A stretch of DNA of 35,277 nucleotides from Deltaproteobacteria bacterium (GCA_016930795.1 JAFGFY010000120.1:1-35277), one strand, 5' to 3'; positions 25,495-34,024 are shown, numbered from the stretch's first letter. Program-made: numbers and translations. The notes: a model not told the origin generated them from the letters alone.

Positions 25495-26862
25495 ATGTCT
25501 ACAAGAACAGACACATCAAATCAATCCCGAATCCGGTTAACCCAAAAGATTCTGGAGCACTATCTGGGTGGAGTTTTCAAGGGAAATATTTCGGCTTTGG
25601 CACGGGAGAAAGGTCTACCTTATACTCTGGTGTACAATCTAATATGTGGAAGGATTAAGTCTCTTTCATTAAAGGATTACAGGATATTGTTTGGAGAGGA
25701 GCCGCCGCCTCAAGATTCAGAGAGGGTCAATGGGGACTACTTTCGAGGGATGGTCAGATTATGGCTGTTTTTCAATGAAGACATCAGCCGAGCAGATCTT
25801 TATAGAGAACTCTACCCAACCAAAAAAACGGGTTACGTGGACTACAGAATATTTCACGGGAAAGTGAAATCGGTTAAGGCCGGTGTTGAGCGAATCATGG
25901 AAAAGAAGTTCTTGGACCACGGGTTTGAAAGATCAGAAATCAAGAAATGGATAGAGGAATATGACTTGATTGAGGACAGGGAAAGGGTTCTCTATGAAGA
26001 GATCAAGCCGCTTTTGGATTATCTGAAAGGCCGTTTGGGTATAAATCCTAGTCAGATTCTGAACCAATGGTATAACCGGTATGAATCCGGGGAATTAAAG
26101 ACGGTCTCTAAGAAGATCTACAACCGTGCCTTGGACTTCAAAAACAGGGCGGAAAAGGCCCTGAGATCAGGATTCGGAGGAGAGACAGAAAGACTTAAAG
26201 ATGAAATCCGTGGGAAAAAGAATGGATTTGATTTTTTCTCTGAAGTGGAGGAGGAGTTGGATTTTCTGAAAAGATACGGGGGGAGAAGCCCGAAAAAGTA
26301 TCTGGGAAGAAGCATCAGCCATTACAAGGGATCAAGATTAAAAAGAATTGCTACCTGGAGGGCTCAGAGGATAAGAGATGACTGCTGTCTATTGGTCGAA
26401 AACAGACCTGATCTGAAACTATCGTCAATCCCGAAATCTTGTCTGAAGAAGAGAGGGCATGATTTTTTACGGTTCATGAGATTACACACTATCACAAGAC
26501 TCGCAGAAGATGAGGCATGGAGACACGAAAAAGAGATCCTGACTCCAAACAGCTTTGTCAGGGATGCGTATGATTCGGAGAAACATGGTTTCATTCGGAT
26601 AGATCACGCCTCATTCGTTTTGGGCATGGGAAAGACGGCCTTTGATTTGATGGTGTCTGCGCACAGTGACCTCTTCAGAACCATTGGAAAATACGACGAA
26701 AAGACCAGAAAGTGGTACGTGCCGAACCTCTATCTCAAAGAACTCCTGACGAAACAGGGGTTTTTTCTTATCAAGAATAGATATACGTCGCTGTCAAAAG
26801 AACCAACTATTGAAAGAGAAATTCATTTTAAAACAAACCCACCCTATTGCGAGTATTCTTAA
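25495..26862 (+). CDS. uncharacterised multi-HTH DNA-binding-like protein
   Basis: A 455-residue, Lys/Arg-rich protein of no known family. Residues 15-70 look like a helix-turn-helix: ISALAREKGLPYTLVYNLIC followed by GRIKSLSLKDYRILFG. Two later blocks repeat the end pattern (HGKVKSVKAGVERIMEKKF near 120-140, SGELKTVSKKIYNRALDF near 200-218). A C-terminal block (SFVLGMGKTAFDLMVSAHSD, then GKYDEKTRKWYVPNLYLKEL) resembles an excisionase/MerR-type helix-turn-helix. The reading frame opens earlier, at 25369, but the extra 42 residues are low in conserved character. ATG 25495 has GAGG at about -13 and begins just before the first domain. No integrase or transposase motif is present. Upstream 25173-25494 shows no gene. 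Confidence 0.65.
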   Translation: MSTRTDTSNQSRIRLTQKILEHYLGGVFKGNISALAREKGLPYTLVYNLICGRIKSLSLKDYRILFGEEPPPQDSERVNGDYFRGMVRLWLFFNEDISRADLYRELYPTKKTGYVDYRIFHGKVKSVKAGVERIMEKKFLDHGFERSEIKKWIEEYDLIEDRERVLYEEIKPLLDYLKGRLGINPSQILNQWYNRYESGELKTVSKKIYNRALDFKNRAEKALRSGFGGETERLKDEIRGKKNGFDFFSEVEEELDFLKRYGGRSPKKYLGRSISHYKGSRLKRIATWRAQRIRDDCCLLVENRPDLKLSSIPKSCLKKRGHDFLRFMRLHTITRLAEDEAWRHEKEILTPNSFVRDAYDSEKHGFIRIDHASFVLGMGKTAFDLMVSAHSDLFRTIGKYDEKTRKWYVPNLYLKELLTKQGFFLIKNRYTSLSKEPTIEREIHFKTNPPYCEYS

Positions 26863-26940
26863 TTCCCACTAGACAGTTCTAATGATGTATAACCAACTGA
26901 ATTCACATGTAATATACTGTCGACTGCATCTTTATGATGC

Positions 26941-26957
26941 GAAAAGACACCCCATGC
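26941..26957. repeat. relic resembling the inner MITE end
   Basis: GAAAAGACACCCCATGC resembles 7950-7967 (GAAAAGAGACCCCCATGC). There is no partner end, so it could be chance. The 26863-27224 gap holds no gene that I can see. Confidence 0.2.
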
Positions 26958-27136
26958 ATTTTCCCATTTCAGTCCTCTTATGAAAGGGGGGAGCCACTCT
27001 AGGTTTTGAATCTTCGGCTTCCAGGCCCTTGAACTTCTATTCTATCATCGTCTTGATAGATATCTTTCCCGATATCCATTGTACCTGAGAGTCTGTTTTC
27101 ATACCTGTCTGCCCGGCTGTGGGCTCCATGAATGAT

Positions 27137-27166
27137 TTGATATACGTGCCCCTTATATGGTATCAT
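27137..27166 (+). promoter_or_regulatory. promoter candidate for the GAF-PilB gene
   Basis: TTGATA (27137-27142) and TATCAT (27161-27166), spacer 18, about 58 bases before ATG 27225. AAGGGG lies in front of the ATG. Confidence 0.4.
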
Positions 27167-27224
27167 TACTCTTTAAGATGAAGATATTATTCGTAATGGA
27201 AATTCGGCAAAAAGGGGCCTGAAT

Positions 27225-29522
27225 ATGAGTCAGGTATTAGAGCAAGATATTTCCAATGAGAATCAAGAATTGAATTACTACAAGGCTCTTCATGATATAG
27301 CCAATCAAATTCATTCTGCAAAGAATATCGATGATATCCTCATCAATCTCAAGGGAGACATTCTGAGTCTGTTTGATGCGGATCGGATAACGATCTATGT
27401 GGTGGAAGGCAGGAAGAAAGAGATCTACTCGCGGTTTAGGTCGGAAGGTGAGCGAAGAGAGATCCGAGTATCCATCAACAACAAGAGTATCGCTGGATAT
27501 ACAGCCAATACCGTCCAAACAGTCAATATTACGAATAGTTACGACAGAGACGAATTGACTCGGATCGACAAGGAATTGACTTTTGACAGAAGCTGGGATG
27601 AGTCATCGGGTTACCTGACAAAACAGATCCTGAGCATACCGATTTTGTATAGAAAGTATGTGATAGGGGTGCTACAGCTCGTCAACAAGAAGAATGGCGA
27701 CCGATTCACGAAGGAAGATGAGGATTCAGCGGTGGAAATGGCAAAGGTTCTGGGCATTGCCATTTACAACCAGATGAAGCTGTCACAAACAGAGAAGAAA
27801 AGAACCAAGTTCGATTATCTCATCAAAAACAATATTATCACTGAAAAGGAACTGGAGAAGGCCGTCAAGACGGCTCGGCAGAGGAAAGAGCCAATAGAAT
27901 CCATCTTCATGAACCTCTTAAAGGTGAGGAAAGAAGAGGTGGGGAGATCCTTGGCCGAGTATTATGAGTGTGAATATATCCCCTATAATAACAATGCCCC
28001 GATTCCCGGCGAATTATTGGCCAAACTGAAACGCGTCTATCTCAAGAGGAACCTTTGGGTGCCCTTGGGCACGGCGAACGGAAAAATCAAGATCCTTGTT
28101 GACAATCCAGAACGCTTGGACAAGATCGATAGTGTGAAATCCCTGATTCCCGCTGAAGGCTATGAGTTCGCTGTGGGGCTCAAAGAGGATATATTACAGT
28201 ATTTGGAATATTTCTATGGGACGCCACAGGATATGAATGAGGGCTCCATAGACGAGATTCTGGGCAAGCTGGATTCGAATTTGGATGAGTATTGGGATGA
28301 TGCCAGCGAAATACTCACTGAAGATGATAGTGCTATCGTTCAACTCGTCAATAAAATCATTACGGATGCCTACCAAAAGAACAGCTCAGATATCCATATT
28401 GAACCATATCCGGGGAAACAGGGGGCTGAAGTCAGGTTTAGGATTGATGGAACCTGTCATGTTTACCAGACCATTCCTTATCACTACAAACGGGCGATTG
28501 TATCAAGAATAAAGATCATGTCCGACTTGGATATTGCGGAGCGCAGAAAGCCACAGGACGGCAAGATAAAGTTCAAAAAATACTCTCCCCTTGATATTGA
28601 ATTGAGGGTGGCCTCTGTTCCCACGGTGGGTGGGGAGGAGGATGTCGTCATGCGTATCCTGACTTCAGGGGAACCGATTCCTCTGGAATCCATGGGTTTG
28701 AATGAGAGAGACCTGAGTCTTCTGACCAAAATGATCACCAAGCCTTACGGTATTGTTCTCGTGGTGGGTCCCACCGGAAGCGGCAAAACGACGACCCTTC
28801 ATGCGGCGCTGGGCTATATCAATAAACCAGACAAAAAGATCTGGACGGCCGAGGACCCGGTAGAGATCACCCAGAGAGGTCTTCGGCAGGTCCAGGTACT
28901 CCCTAAAATAGGGTTCAATTTTGCGGCAGCCATGCGTTCTTTTCTTCGGGCCGACCCGGATGTGATCATGGTGGGTGAGATGAGGGATCGAGAGACGACG
29001 GAAACCGGCATAGAGGCGTCTTTGACCGGTCATCTGGTTTTCAGTACCTTGCACACCAATAGTGCGCCGGAAACCATCACTCGGCTTCTTGAAATGGGTA
29101 TGGATCCCTTCAATTTCTCAGACGCGATTTTGGGTATCTTGGCTCAGAGGCTCATTCGAACACTGTGCAAGACCTGCAAGGAGGCCTACCATCCCACCCG
29201 CGCAGAATATGATGCCCTCATGAGGGCATATGAGGGGGATTTTGACGCGCTGGGTTTTCCTTTCAGCGATGATTTAACTCTCTACAGACCCAATGGATGC
29301 AGTAAATGCAATAATACGGGATATAAGGGACGAACCGCTATTGCCGAACTTTTGGATGGATCAGATGAAATCAAATCCCTCATCCAGTCAAAGGCCCGAA
29401 TGGAGCAGATAAGGGGACAGGCCGTAAAAGACGGCATGACCACTCTTTTGCAGGACGGAATTAGAAAGGTGGTTCTTGGGGTTACCGATCTTCAAGAGGT
29501 CCGAAGGGTCTGTATTAAGTAG
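27225..29522 (+). CDS. GAF-domain PilB/GspE-type secretion ATPase
   Basis: A 765-residue hexameric assembly ATPase with an unusual sensor front end. Residues about 20-190 form a GAF domain (SLFDADRITIYVVEG, ILSIPILYRKYVIGVLQLVN), a ligand- or cyclic-nucleotide-binding fold. Residues 195-345 are a GspE/MshE N-terminal region (FDYLIKNNIITEKELEKAVK), in some relatives a c-di-GMP site. Then comes the ATPase: SSDIHIEPYP, Walker A VVGPTGSGKTTTLHAAL (near 514), the Asp box with TAEDPVEITQRGLRQVQV, Walker B DPDVIMVGEMRD (near 578), His box TGHLVFSTLHTNSAP, and the zinc-binding CKTCKEAY and CSKCNNTGYKGR. It likely drives type IV pilus or type II secretion fibre assembly, and the window also encodes a prepilin. 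No pilC or platform gene is adjacent. Confidence 0.92.
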   Translation: MSQVLEQDISNENQELNYYKALHDIANQIHSAKNIDDILINLKGDILSLFDADRITIYVVEGRKKEIYSRFRSEGERREIRVSINNKSIAGYTANTVQTVNITNSYDRDELTRIDKELTFDRSWDESSGYLTKQILSIPILYRKYVIGVLQLVNKKNGDRFTKEDEDSAVEMAKVLGIAIYNQMKLSQTEKKRTKFDYLIKNNIITEKELEKAVKTARQRKEPIESIFMNLLKVRKEEVGRSLAEYYECEYIPYNNNAPIPGELLAKLKRVYLKRNLWVPLGTANGKIKILVDNPERLDKIDSVKSLIPAEGYEFAVGLKEDILQYLEYFYGTPQDMNEGSIDEILGKLDSNLDEYWDDASEILTEDDSAIVQLVNKIITDAYQKNSSDIHIEPYPGKQGAEVRFRIDGTCHVYQTIPYHYKRAIVSRIKIMSDLDIAERRKPQDGKIKFKKYSPLDIELRVASVPTVGGEEDVVMRILTSGEPIPLESMGLNERDLSLLTKMITKPYGIVLVVGPTGSGKTTTLHAALGYINKPDKKIWTAEDPVEITQRGLRQVQVLPKIGFNFAAAMRSFLRADPDVIMVGEMRDRETTETGIEASLTGHLVFSTLHTNSAPETITRLLEMGMDPFNFSDAILGILAQRLIRTLCKTCKEAYHPTRAEYDALMRAYEGDFDALGFPFSDDLTLYRPNGCSKCNNTGYKGRTAIAELLDGSDEIKSLIQSKARMEQIRGQAVKDGMTTLLQDGIRKVVLGVTDLQEVRRVCIK

Positions 29523-29574
29523 GTTTCGTTTTGACCCTCAGATCTTTGGGCCTGTGAGGAATCCTTCCTTTGAA

Positions 29575-30348
29575 TCATTTCTCCTTCCAATCAAAAAACT
29601 CGACCCACAAGGCAGCCCTCAATTCAAGCTCTTTTTGTTCCCCACCCCGCTTCATCTTCCGGGAAGTATTTTGTGCCGTGAAGCCCCACCACCCGGCCCT
29701 GGGCGCGGCATAGGTGAAGATGCCGTTACTGTCTGTTTTAACAACCTGAGTGATCATAAAATCCGCAGGGGCGACAGCTTTTCCGTCTTTATTGTAATAG
29801 GCAATTTCAACTTTCACAAAGGGTAGAGGCTTTCGATCTAAAATGACAACGCCTTGGAAGACATTACCGGTATAAAGGCCGAAAGGCCGTGTTAGGGGGA
29901 CTATCTCCATGGTTAGGTCCACCGTCTCATCCCAGCCTTCTTCAGACCCGGAAACGGCGGCCACAGTCTTTGCGTTATGAGAGACAAAACGGTCTTCATC
30001 AGGAACCCATAGGGGCCCTTGTTCCATGTAAAAGATGTACACACCGGATCTGACAAGTCTGTAAGCAGCCTCCCATCCTTTGTGCCCCATGACGTATGTC
30101 TTCTCCATCTGAGAGATGAGACTCTTTTTCCAGCGATTATTCTTTACGCCGAATTGTGATGGTTTTTCCAGGTCCAGTCCCTTGCCTTCAAAGGGATGTG
30201 AATAGGAGATAGTCACTTTGATTTCCCTATCCTCTTCTTGCATGACCATGCTGTCCGAAGGAATGATCATTACGAACTGCGCCAGGACCTGAGAGTGAAA
30301 TGGAGACAAGAAAAGAACCATCAACCCGAAGAACAGACATTTTTTCAT
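29575..30348 (-). CDS. exported DUF4198 domain protein
   Basis: A 257-residue exported protein. The start at 30348 is set by GGAGG just upstream; the frame extends further but that part overlaps strong hairpins. Residues 1-24 are a signal peptide (KKCLFFGLMVLFLSPFHSQVL, cleavage after VLA). The rest is a beta-rich DUF4198 domain: FVMIIPSDSM, then TISYSHPFEGKGLDLEKP, PFGLYTGNVFQGVVILDRKP and a C-terminal DSNGIFTYAAPRAGWWGF. Relatives often accompany nickel/cobalt ECF transporters and are thought to act in metal uptake in the periplasm. No CbiM/NikM gene is present here, so the link is weak; the neighbours concern tungstate. Confidence 0.82.
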   Translation of the reverse strand: MKKCLFFGLMVLFLSPFHSQVLAQFVMIIPSDSMVMQEEDREIKVTISYSHPFEGKGLDLEKPSQFGVKNNRWKKSLISQMEKTYVMGHKGWEAAYRLVRSGVYIFYMEQGPLWVPDEDRFVSHNAKTVAAVSGSEEGWDETVDLTMEIVPLTRPFGLYTGNVFQGVVILDRKPLPFVKVEIAYYNKDGKAVAPADFMITQVVKTDSNGIFTYAAPRAGWWGFTAQNTSRKMKRGGEQKELELRAALWVEFFDWKEK

Positions 30349-30370
30349 GGAATAACCTCCTTTTTTAATT

Positions 30371-30431
30371 GCGGAGCTGAGCCGCAGGCTCAGCTCCGCA
30401 TTGGCGGTGTCCGCGGAGCGGATATCGCCAA
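30371..30431 (+). promoter_or_regulatory. two consecutive strong hairpins between divergent DUF4198 and tup regions
   Basis: Hairpin 1 is a perfect 13-bp stem, GCGGAGCTGAGCC (30371-30383) with its inverse at 30387-30399 and loop GCA. Hairpin 2 pairs 30401-30414 with 30418-30431: 14 base pairs with loop GGA if read as plus-strand RNA, two of them G-U. On the minus strand these two become A-C mismatches, so the second stem fits better as plus-strand RNA. No U-tract follows either strand, so these do not look like terminators. A REP-like repeat or structured RNA is possible. The wider 30349-30738 gap also holds the stem at 30640-30697. Confidence 0.6.
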
Positions 30432-30639
30432 CAGGAAGATGCATCGTCAACTTCATTCTCAAGTGTTAGGGTAAAGGCCTATTCTTAGGCTATTGTGGTT
30501 CATTATCATGTTTGTGCGCAAGTGTTTTTCCGAAGAAACAAATTCGATGTCATGGAGTTGTTATGAGTTATTCTAACCCATTACGAGGAGCTGTGATGTG
30601 ATTCCGGTTTTTTTTGACTTATGATGACTTATAAAGTAA

Positions 30640-30697
30640 TTGTCCTCGCAGGGCTGATCAAATGGACCGGTTGATTCTTCTCACTCAGCGAGGACAA
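30640..30697 (+). promoter_or_regulatory. 10-bp stem in the leader of the tupA remnant
   Basis: TTGTCCTCGC (30640-30649) and GCGAGGACAA (30688-30697) pair perfectly around 38 bases that contain GGACCGGTTGATT. It sits 41 bases before the ATG at 30739, and TTGACT at 30614 could be a -35 upstream. Leader RNAs such as the molybdenum-cofactor motif occur before such genes in relatives; I cannot confirm a match. Confidence 0.4.
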
Positions 30698-30738
30698 CCG
30701 ATGACAGTCTATGAGCTTAAAGACAAGGATCAGATACC

Positions 30739-31305
30739 ATGAAAAGGTTTTTACTGTTGGTTTTAGGAGCATTTGTATTTTCAACTTCCTACATGGGCGA
30801 TACGGAAGGCGCTGAAAAGCTCCTGAAGATGTCTACCACCACGAGCACTGAGAATTCCGGCTTGCTTGACATATTGCTGCCGGAATTTTAAAAGGAAAGC
30901 GGCATAAAGATCAAGGTCTTTTCCAAGGGGACCGGGGCTGCCATCAGGGATGGCATGGAGGGAAATATGGATGTGATCTTTGTCCATGACAGAGCGAGAG
31001 AGGAGGAGTTTGTGGCCGATGGCTATGGGGCCTACCGGTTGGGAGTGATGCACAATGACTTTGTTATCCTGGGCCCCTCTCTTGACCCCGCCCAGGTCAA
31101 GGGGGAGCAAGATGCGGTCATAGTCCTGAGAAAGATCGCCCGGTCAAAGGCCGGGTTTGTGTTGAGTGTCGCCCTTGGCATTCTTTTGCTTCTCGTGAGT
31201 TTTGCCGTCAATATCTTTTTTAACTACCTCCAGGGCAGGGCTCAGAGGTTCCCCGCTTTCGCTTCAGACGGGATCTTCGATAGGGTTCAAAGGTTTGGAA
31301 GTTAA
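30739..31305 (+). pseudogene. tupA-tupB collapse: tungstate-binding protein start joined to permease end
   Basis: The ATG at 30739 begins a signal-peptide-bearing TupA-like protein: KLLKMSTTTSTENSGLLDIL is the mature N-terminus. Codon 51 (30889-30891) is TAA, where the family has Glu (EFEKESG); one G-to-T change explains it. The frame then stays open as TupA (VFSKGTGAAIRDG, GNMDVIFVHDRAREEEF, HNDFVILGPSLDPAQVKG, DAVIVLRKIARSKAGFV). Just where TupA should continue with its SRGD-SGTH ligand loop, at about 31160, the sequence changes to the last helix of the TupB permease (ALGILLLLVSFAVNIFFNYL, QGRAQ). The middle of tupA, most of tupB and any tupC are missing. The fusion is in frame but cannot work as a transporter. 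Confidence 0.8.
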
Positions 31306-31328
31306 TCCTGAACGGTGAAGGAGAAATC

Positions 31329-32273
31329 ATGGAGAAAGAAAAGAGCTTTCTCAGCACAAGAGAAGTCGCTGAAATCCTCGATGTCAATGAAAAGATGATC
31401 TACACCCTGATAACGGACAAAGGGCTTCCGGCCACAAAGGTCACAGGTAAATGGCTTTTCCCGAAGGCACTAGTGGAACAGTGGCTGGATAGCCATATTA
31501 TCAACTACCCCAAAACGGCCCGTCTTCCCCCCTCCGTCGGGATTCTTATCATTGCGGGAAGTCATGATATCCTGCTGGAAAAGGCTATCGGTCTCTTCAA
31601 TCGCCTTCACTCGGACCACCTGGCGGTTTTTGGGAATGTGGGAAGTCTTGGAGGGCTTAGGGCCCTTGGAAGCGGGACATGTCACATCGCTGCCAGCCAT
31701 CTTCTGCAGGATGATGAAAAGGAATACAACTTTGATTTCGCGCACCGGGAATTGAGGGGGAATTCGCCGGCCATTGTAAACTTCTGCCGGAGAGAACAGG
31801 GGCTTCTAGTCGCTAAGGAAAATCCGAAGGCTATTAGAGGCGTCTCCGACCTGGGAAAACCCGGGATCAGGATCGCTAATCGTCCAGAGGGGACAGGTAC
31901 ACGTCTTCTCCTTGATCACGAACTTGAAAAGGCCGACCTTAAGGGGACAGAGATTGAAGGCTATAAGCAGGAATTTCGTGGTCATATGGATGTGGGTCTG
32001 GAGGTTCTTTCAGGCCGCGCCGATGCAAGCCTCGCTATTAGGCCTGTCGCGCAGCTTCTGGACCTGGATTTCATTCCTCTTCGCTGGGAGAGATACGACC
32101 TCCTCATCTCAAAGGATCGCTTTTTTGAACATGGCGTCCAACTATTCTTGGGTATTCTTCATGAATCCGTCTTTAGAAACCTGAGTGATGGGTTGGAGGG
32201 CTATGATCTAAGTCTCTGTGGGAAAGTGGTTTTTCCGCAGGGAACGAAATCGGATAAGCCGGAATCAAAGTGA
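31329..32273 (+). CDS. HTH regulator with periplasmic-binding-like sensor domain, probable tungstate/molybdate sensor
   Basis: A 314-residue protein. Residues 5-57 are an excisionase/MerR-type helix-turn-helix (STREVAEILDVNEKMIYTLI, GKWLFPKALVEQWLDSHI). Residues 75-300 are a type-2 periplasmic-binding-like domain in a cytoplasmic protein (no signal peptide): ILIIAGSHDILLEKAIGLF, GLRALGSGTCHIAASHLL, IRIANRPEGTGTRLLLDHEL and HMDVGLEVLSGRADASLAIR. This architecture is used in relatives to sense molybdate, tungstate or a pterin cofactor. It starts 24 bases after the tup remnant with GAAGGAG before the ATG, so it likely belonged to that operon. Ligand is inferred from context only. Confidence 0.82.
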   Translation: MEKEKSFLSTREVAEILDVNEKMIYTLITDKGLPATKVTGKWLFPKALVEQWLDSHIINYPKTARLPPSVGILIIAGSHDILLEKAIGLFNRLHSDHLAVFGNVGSLGGLRALGSGTCHIAASHLLQDDEKEYNFDFAHRELRGNSPAIVNFCRREQGLLVAKENPKAIRGVSDLGKPGIRIANRPEGTGTRLLLDHELEKADLKGTEIEGYKQEFRGHMDVGLEVLSGRADASLAIRPVAQLLDLDFIPLRWERYDLLISKDRFFEHGVQLFLGILHESVFRNLSDGLEGYDLSLCGKVVFPQGTKSDKPESK

Positions 32274-32501
32274 TTCAACGACCCCTTCTCAACAACTCCA
32301 CCAAAGAATCATAGACTATCCGTTTGAACAGCCTGCTATTCACCGCAGACGGGCGCAGTCTTTTTGTCCGGGCGACCGCGCGAACAAAAGAAAGCGTCAC
32401 TTTGAACAAATAAATTAACCTCTCATGAAATATTCTCCATAAGATTTTTTTCAAAAAAAGATGTTGTTTGAATAATCAGGCCCAATCCGTTGAAATTCAG
32501 C

Positions 32502-33122
32502 TTATTTTGAGCCCCTGATTGCAACAAAAGCGCCCTTTCCGAATCCGTCCAGAATGGTATTCTGTAATCTTCCGGGTATAATTGTCTGCCTGATTTTCTC
32601 AATCCTAAATCCCACTTTTTTGAGTAATCCTAAAACATCATTAGCAGAAAAAAAGGTAGCATCTTTGTAAAATTTGCTTCGTTCGCGCTTTGTCGCATAG
32701 TATCTTCCTAGCTCGCTTTCCTTATTAACGAAGCCCACAATAATACACCCGCCGGTTTTTAGAACCCTGTAAGCCTCATCGAAAGACTTGATGACATCAT
32801 CAACAAAGCAAATCGTCGTGACCATAAGAACGCAGCCAAGGCCGTCATCACGGAAAGGCAGATTTTCGGCCACCCCTTGGATAACCTTGATGCCCAGATT
32901 TTTTGCTTTAAGTGCCATTTTTCGAGAAGGCTCCACACCAAGCCTTATACCCAAAGGCCCAGCAAATTTTCCTGAACCAACGCCAATTTCTACCCCTTTA
33001 ACTTCGTCAGGAGGGAGGAGTCCACGTATCACCTCCAATTCACTTTTGTATTTTTCGGCATTCCTTCGGAACCACTCATCATACGCATCAGTGTATCGTT
33101 CAAATGGTGCTGTCTTGGGCAT
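32502..33122 (-). CDS. class I SAM-dependent methyltransferase
   Basis: A 206-residue type-11 methyltransferase. SAM motif I is VEIGVGSGKFAGPLG, followed by GVEPSRKMALKAKNLGI, GVAENLPFRDDGLGCVLMV, and YRVLKTGGCIIVGFVN. The substrate is not evident. I start at ATG 33122 with GGGA about 8 bases upstream; an earlier in-frame ATG at 33134 lies 9 bases after the stop of the J-domain gene but lacks a good site. It is downstream of that gene on the same strand, so the two are probably co-transcribed. Confidence 0.85.
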   Translation of the reverse strand: MPKTAPFERYTDAYDEWFRRNAEKYKSELEVIRGLLPPDEVKGVEIGVGSGKFAGPLGIRLGVEPSRKMALKAKNLGIKVIQGVAENLPFRDDGLGCVLMVTTICFVDDVIKSFDEAYRVLKTGGCIIVGFVNKESELGRYYATKRERSKFYKDATFFSANDVLGLLKKVGFRIEKIRQTIIPGRLQNTILDGFGKGAFVAIRGSK

Positions 33123-33143
33123 ACATGTTCCCATTTCATCTTG

Positions 33144-33461
33144 TTATTTCGACTTATTGCCTTTCCCCCACAGGGGATCATCCCCGAATCGTTCAGACCA
33201 CCATTGTTCAGGAGACAAATGTCTTTTCACTGTCTCTTCAGAAAAAGAGTATTGATAACAGTTGCAATAATCCAAGATTTTTTTATAAGCCGCGATGATT
33301 TCTCGGGTCTTTTTAGTGCATTTCCCCTTTTTGTCAATGCATTTGTCCGGATGCCATTTGGCCAAAAGCCTCCGATAGTTTGCTTTTATCTCCGCTATAG
33401 ACGCCGTTTCTGAAAGCTCCAATAGTCTTCTTGCTCTAGTAATTTCTTGGTATTTATTCAT
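33144..33461 (-). CDS. small J-domain protein
   Basis: A 105-residue protein with an N-terminal J domain (about 8-70): ARRLLELSETASIAEIKANY, then LLAKWHPDKCIDKKGKC with the essential HPD, and TREIIAAYKKILDYC. J domains stimulate the DnaK ATPase. There is no Gly/Phe linker or zinc region, so this is a type III J protein, perhaps directing DnaK to one client. The short C-terminal tail (PEQWWSERFGDDPLWGKGN) carries the W-x-x-RFG-DDPLW pattern seen in other small J proteins. It precedes a methyltransferase gene. Confidence 0.88.
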   Translation of the reverse strand: MNKYQEITRARRLLELSETASIAEIKANYRRLLAKWHPDKCIDKKGKCTKKTREIIAAYKKILDYCNCYQYSFSEETVKRHLSPEQWWSERFGDDPLWGKGNKSK

Positions 33462-33607
33462 CTCTAAACAGCTCGCTTTCTTCCGGACGCTTTACCATCC
33501 AAATTCTTCCGTTTAAGACCGACATCTATAATACAAAACAAATCTATTTCAAAAGTAGGAAAATCTCAAGTAGTTCTCCGAAAATACGCGTAGAAATCCA
33601 CAGTTTC

Positions 33608-33842
33608 CTAACCGTTTTTTTCATCCGCGATCCATGCGTGAGTGCTCTTGTCGGTCATCTTAGCATACCCAAAGCGGCCATATCCCAACACCTTCAGATA
33701 TTGAGGAAGGCAGCACTGGTTCGAGCGCAGAAGCAGTGTTGCTGGACCCATGTGATTTTGGCAGCCAATCCGCAAAATATTTAAGAGTCATATACCTTGG
33801 AACAAAAATTGCGGTCGCGTCTTTATTTTTGAAGCTTGACAT
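33608..33842 (-). other. two overlapping short open frames, possible gene remnant
   Basis: One frame (33660-33842) reads FVPRYMTLKYFADWLPKSHG. Another, starting at ATG 33751, reads QCCLPQYLKVLGYGRFGYAK and STHAWIADEKNG to a stop at 33608. Each looks protein-like only in part, which fits a frameshifted relic. No ribosome site; not assignable to a family. Confidence 0.2.
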
Positions 33843-34024
33843 ACAAGTGAAAACTCTCCTATACTCGCATTATATAAAAAGAATTCTTGCCAACTTCCGG
33901 ATAAAGTCTTAGTCAGGCTCTCAGGGAGCAAGGGATGCCCACGATCAAGGGAACATTCCTCATGTCAAAGTCACTTCTATCCTAAATTCATTGAAGCGCT
34001 TACACAGGCGCTGGGAGGGCGATC

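Noticed and set aside
30889-30891. Recoding of the stop in the tup remnant as selenocysteine
   Set aside because: The codon is TAA, not TGA, and relatives have Glu there. The organism's selA does not explain it.
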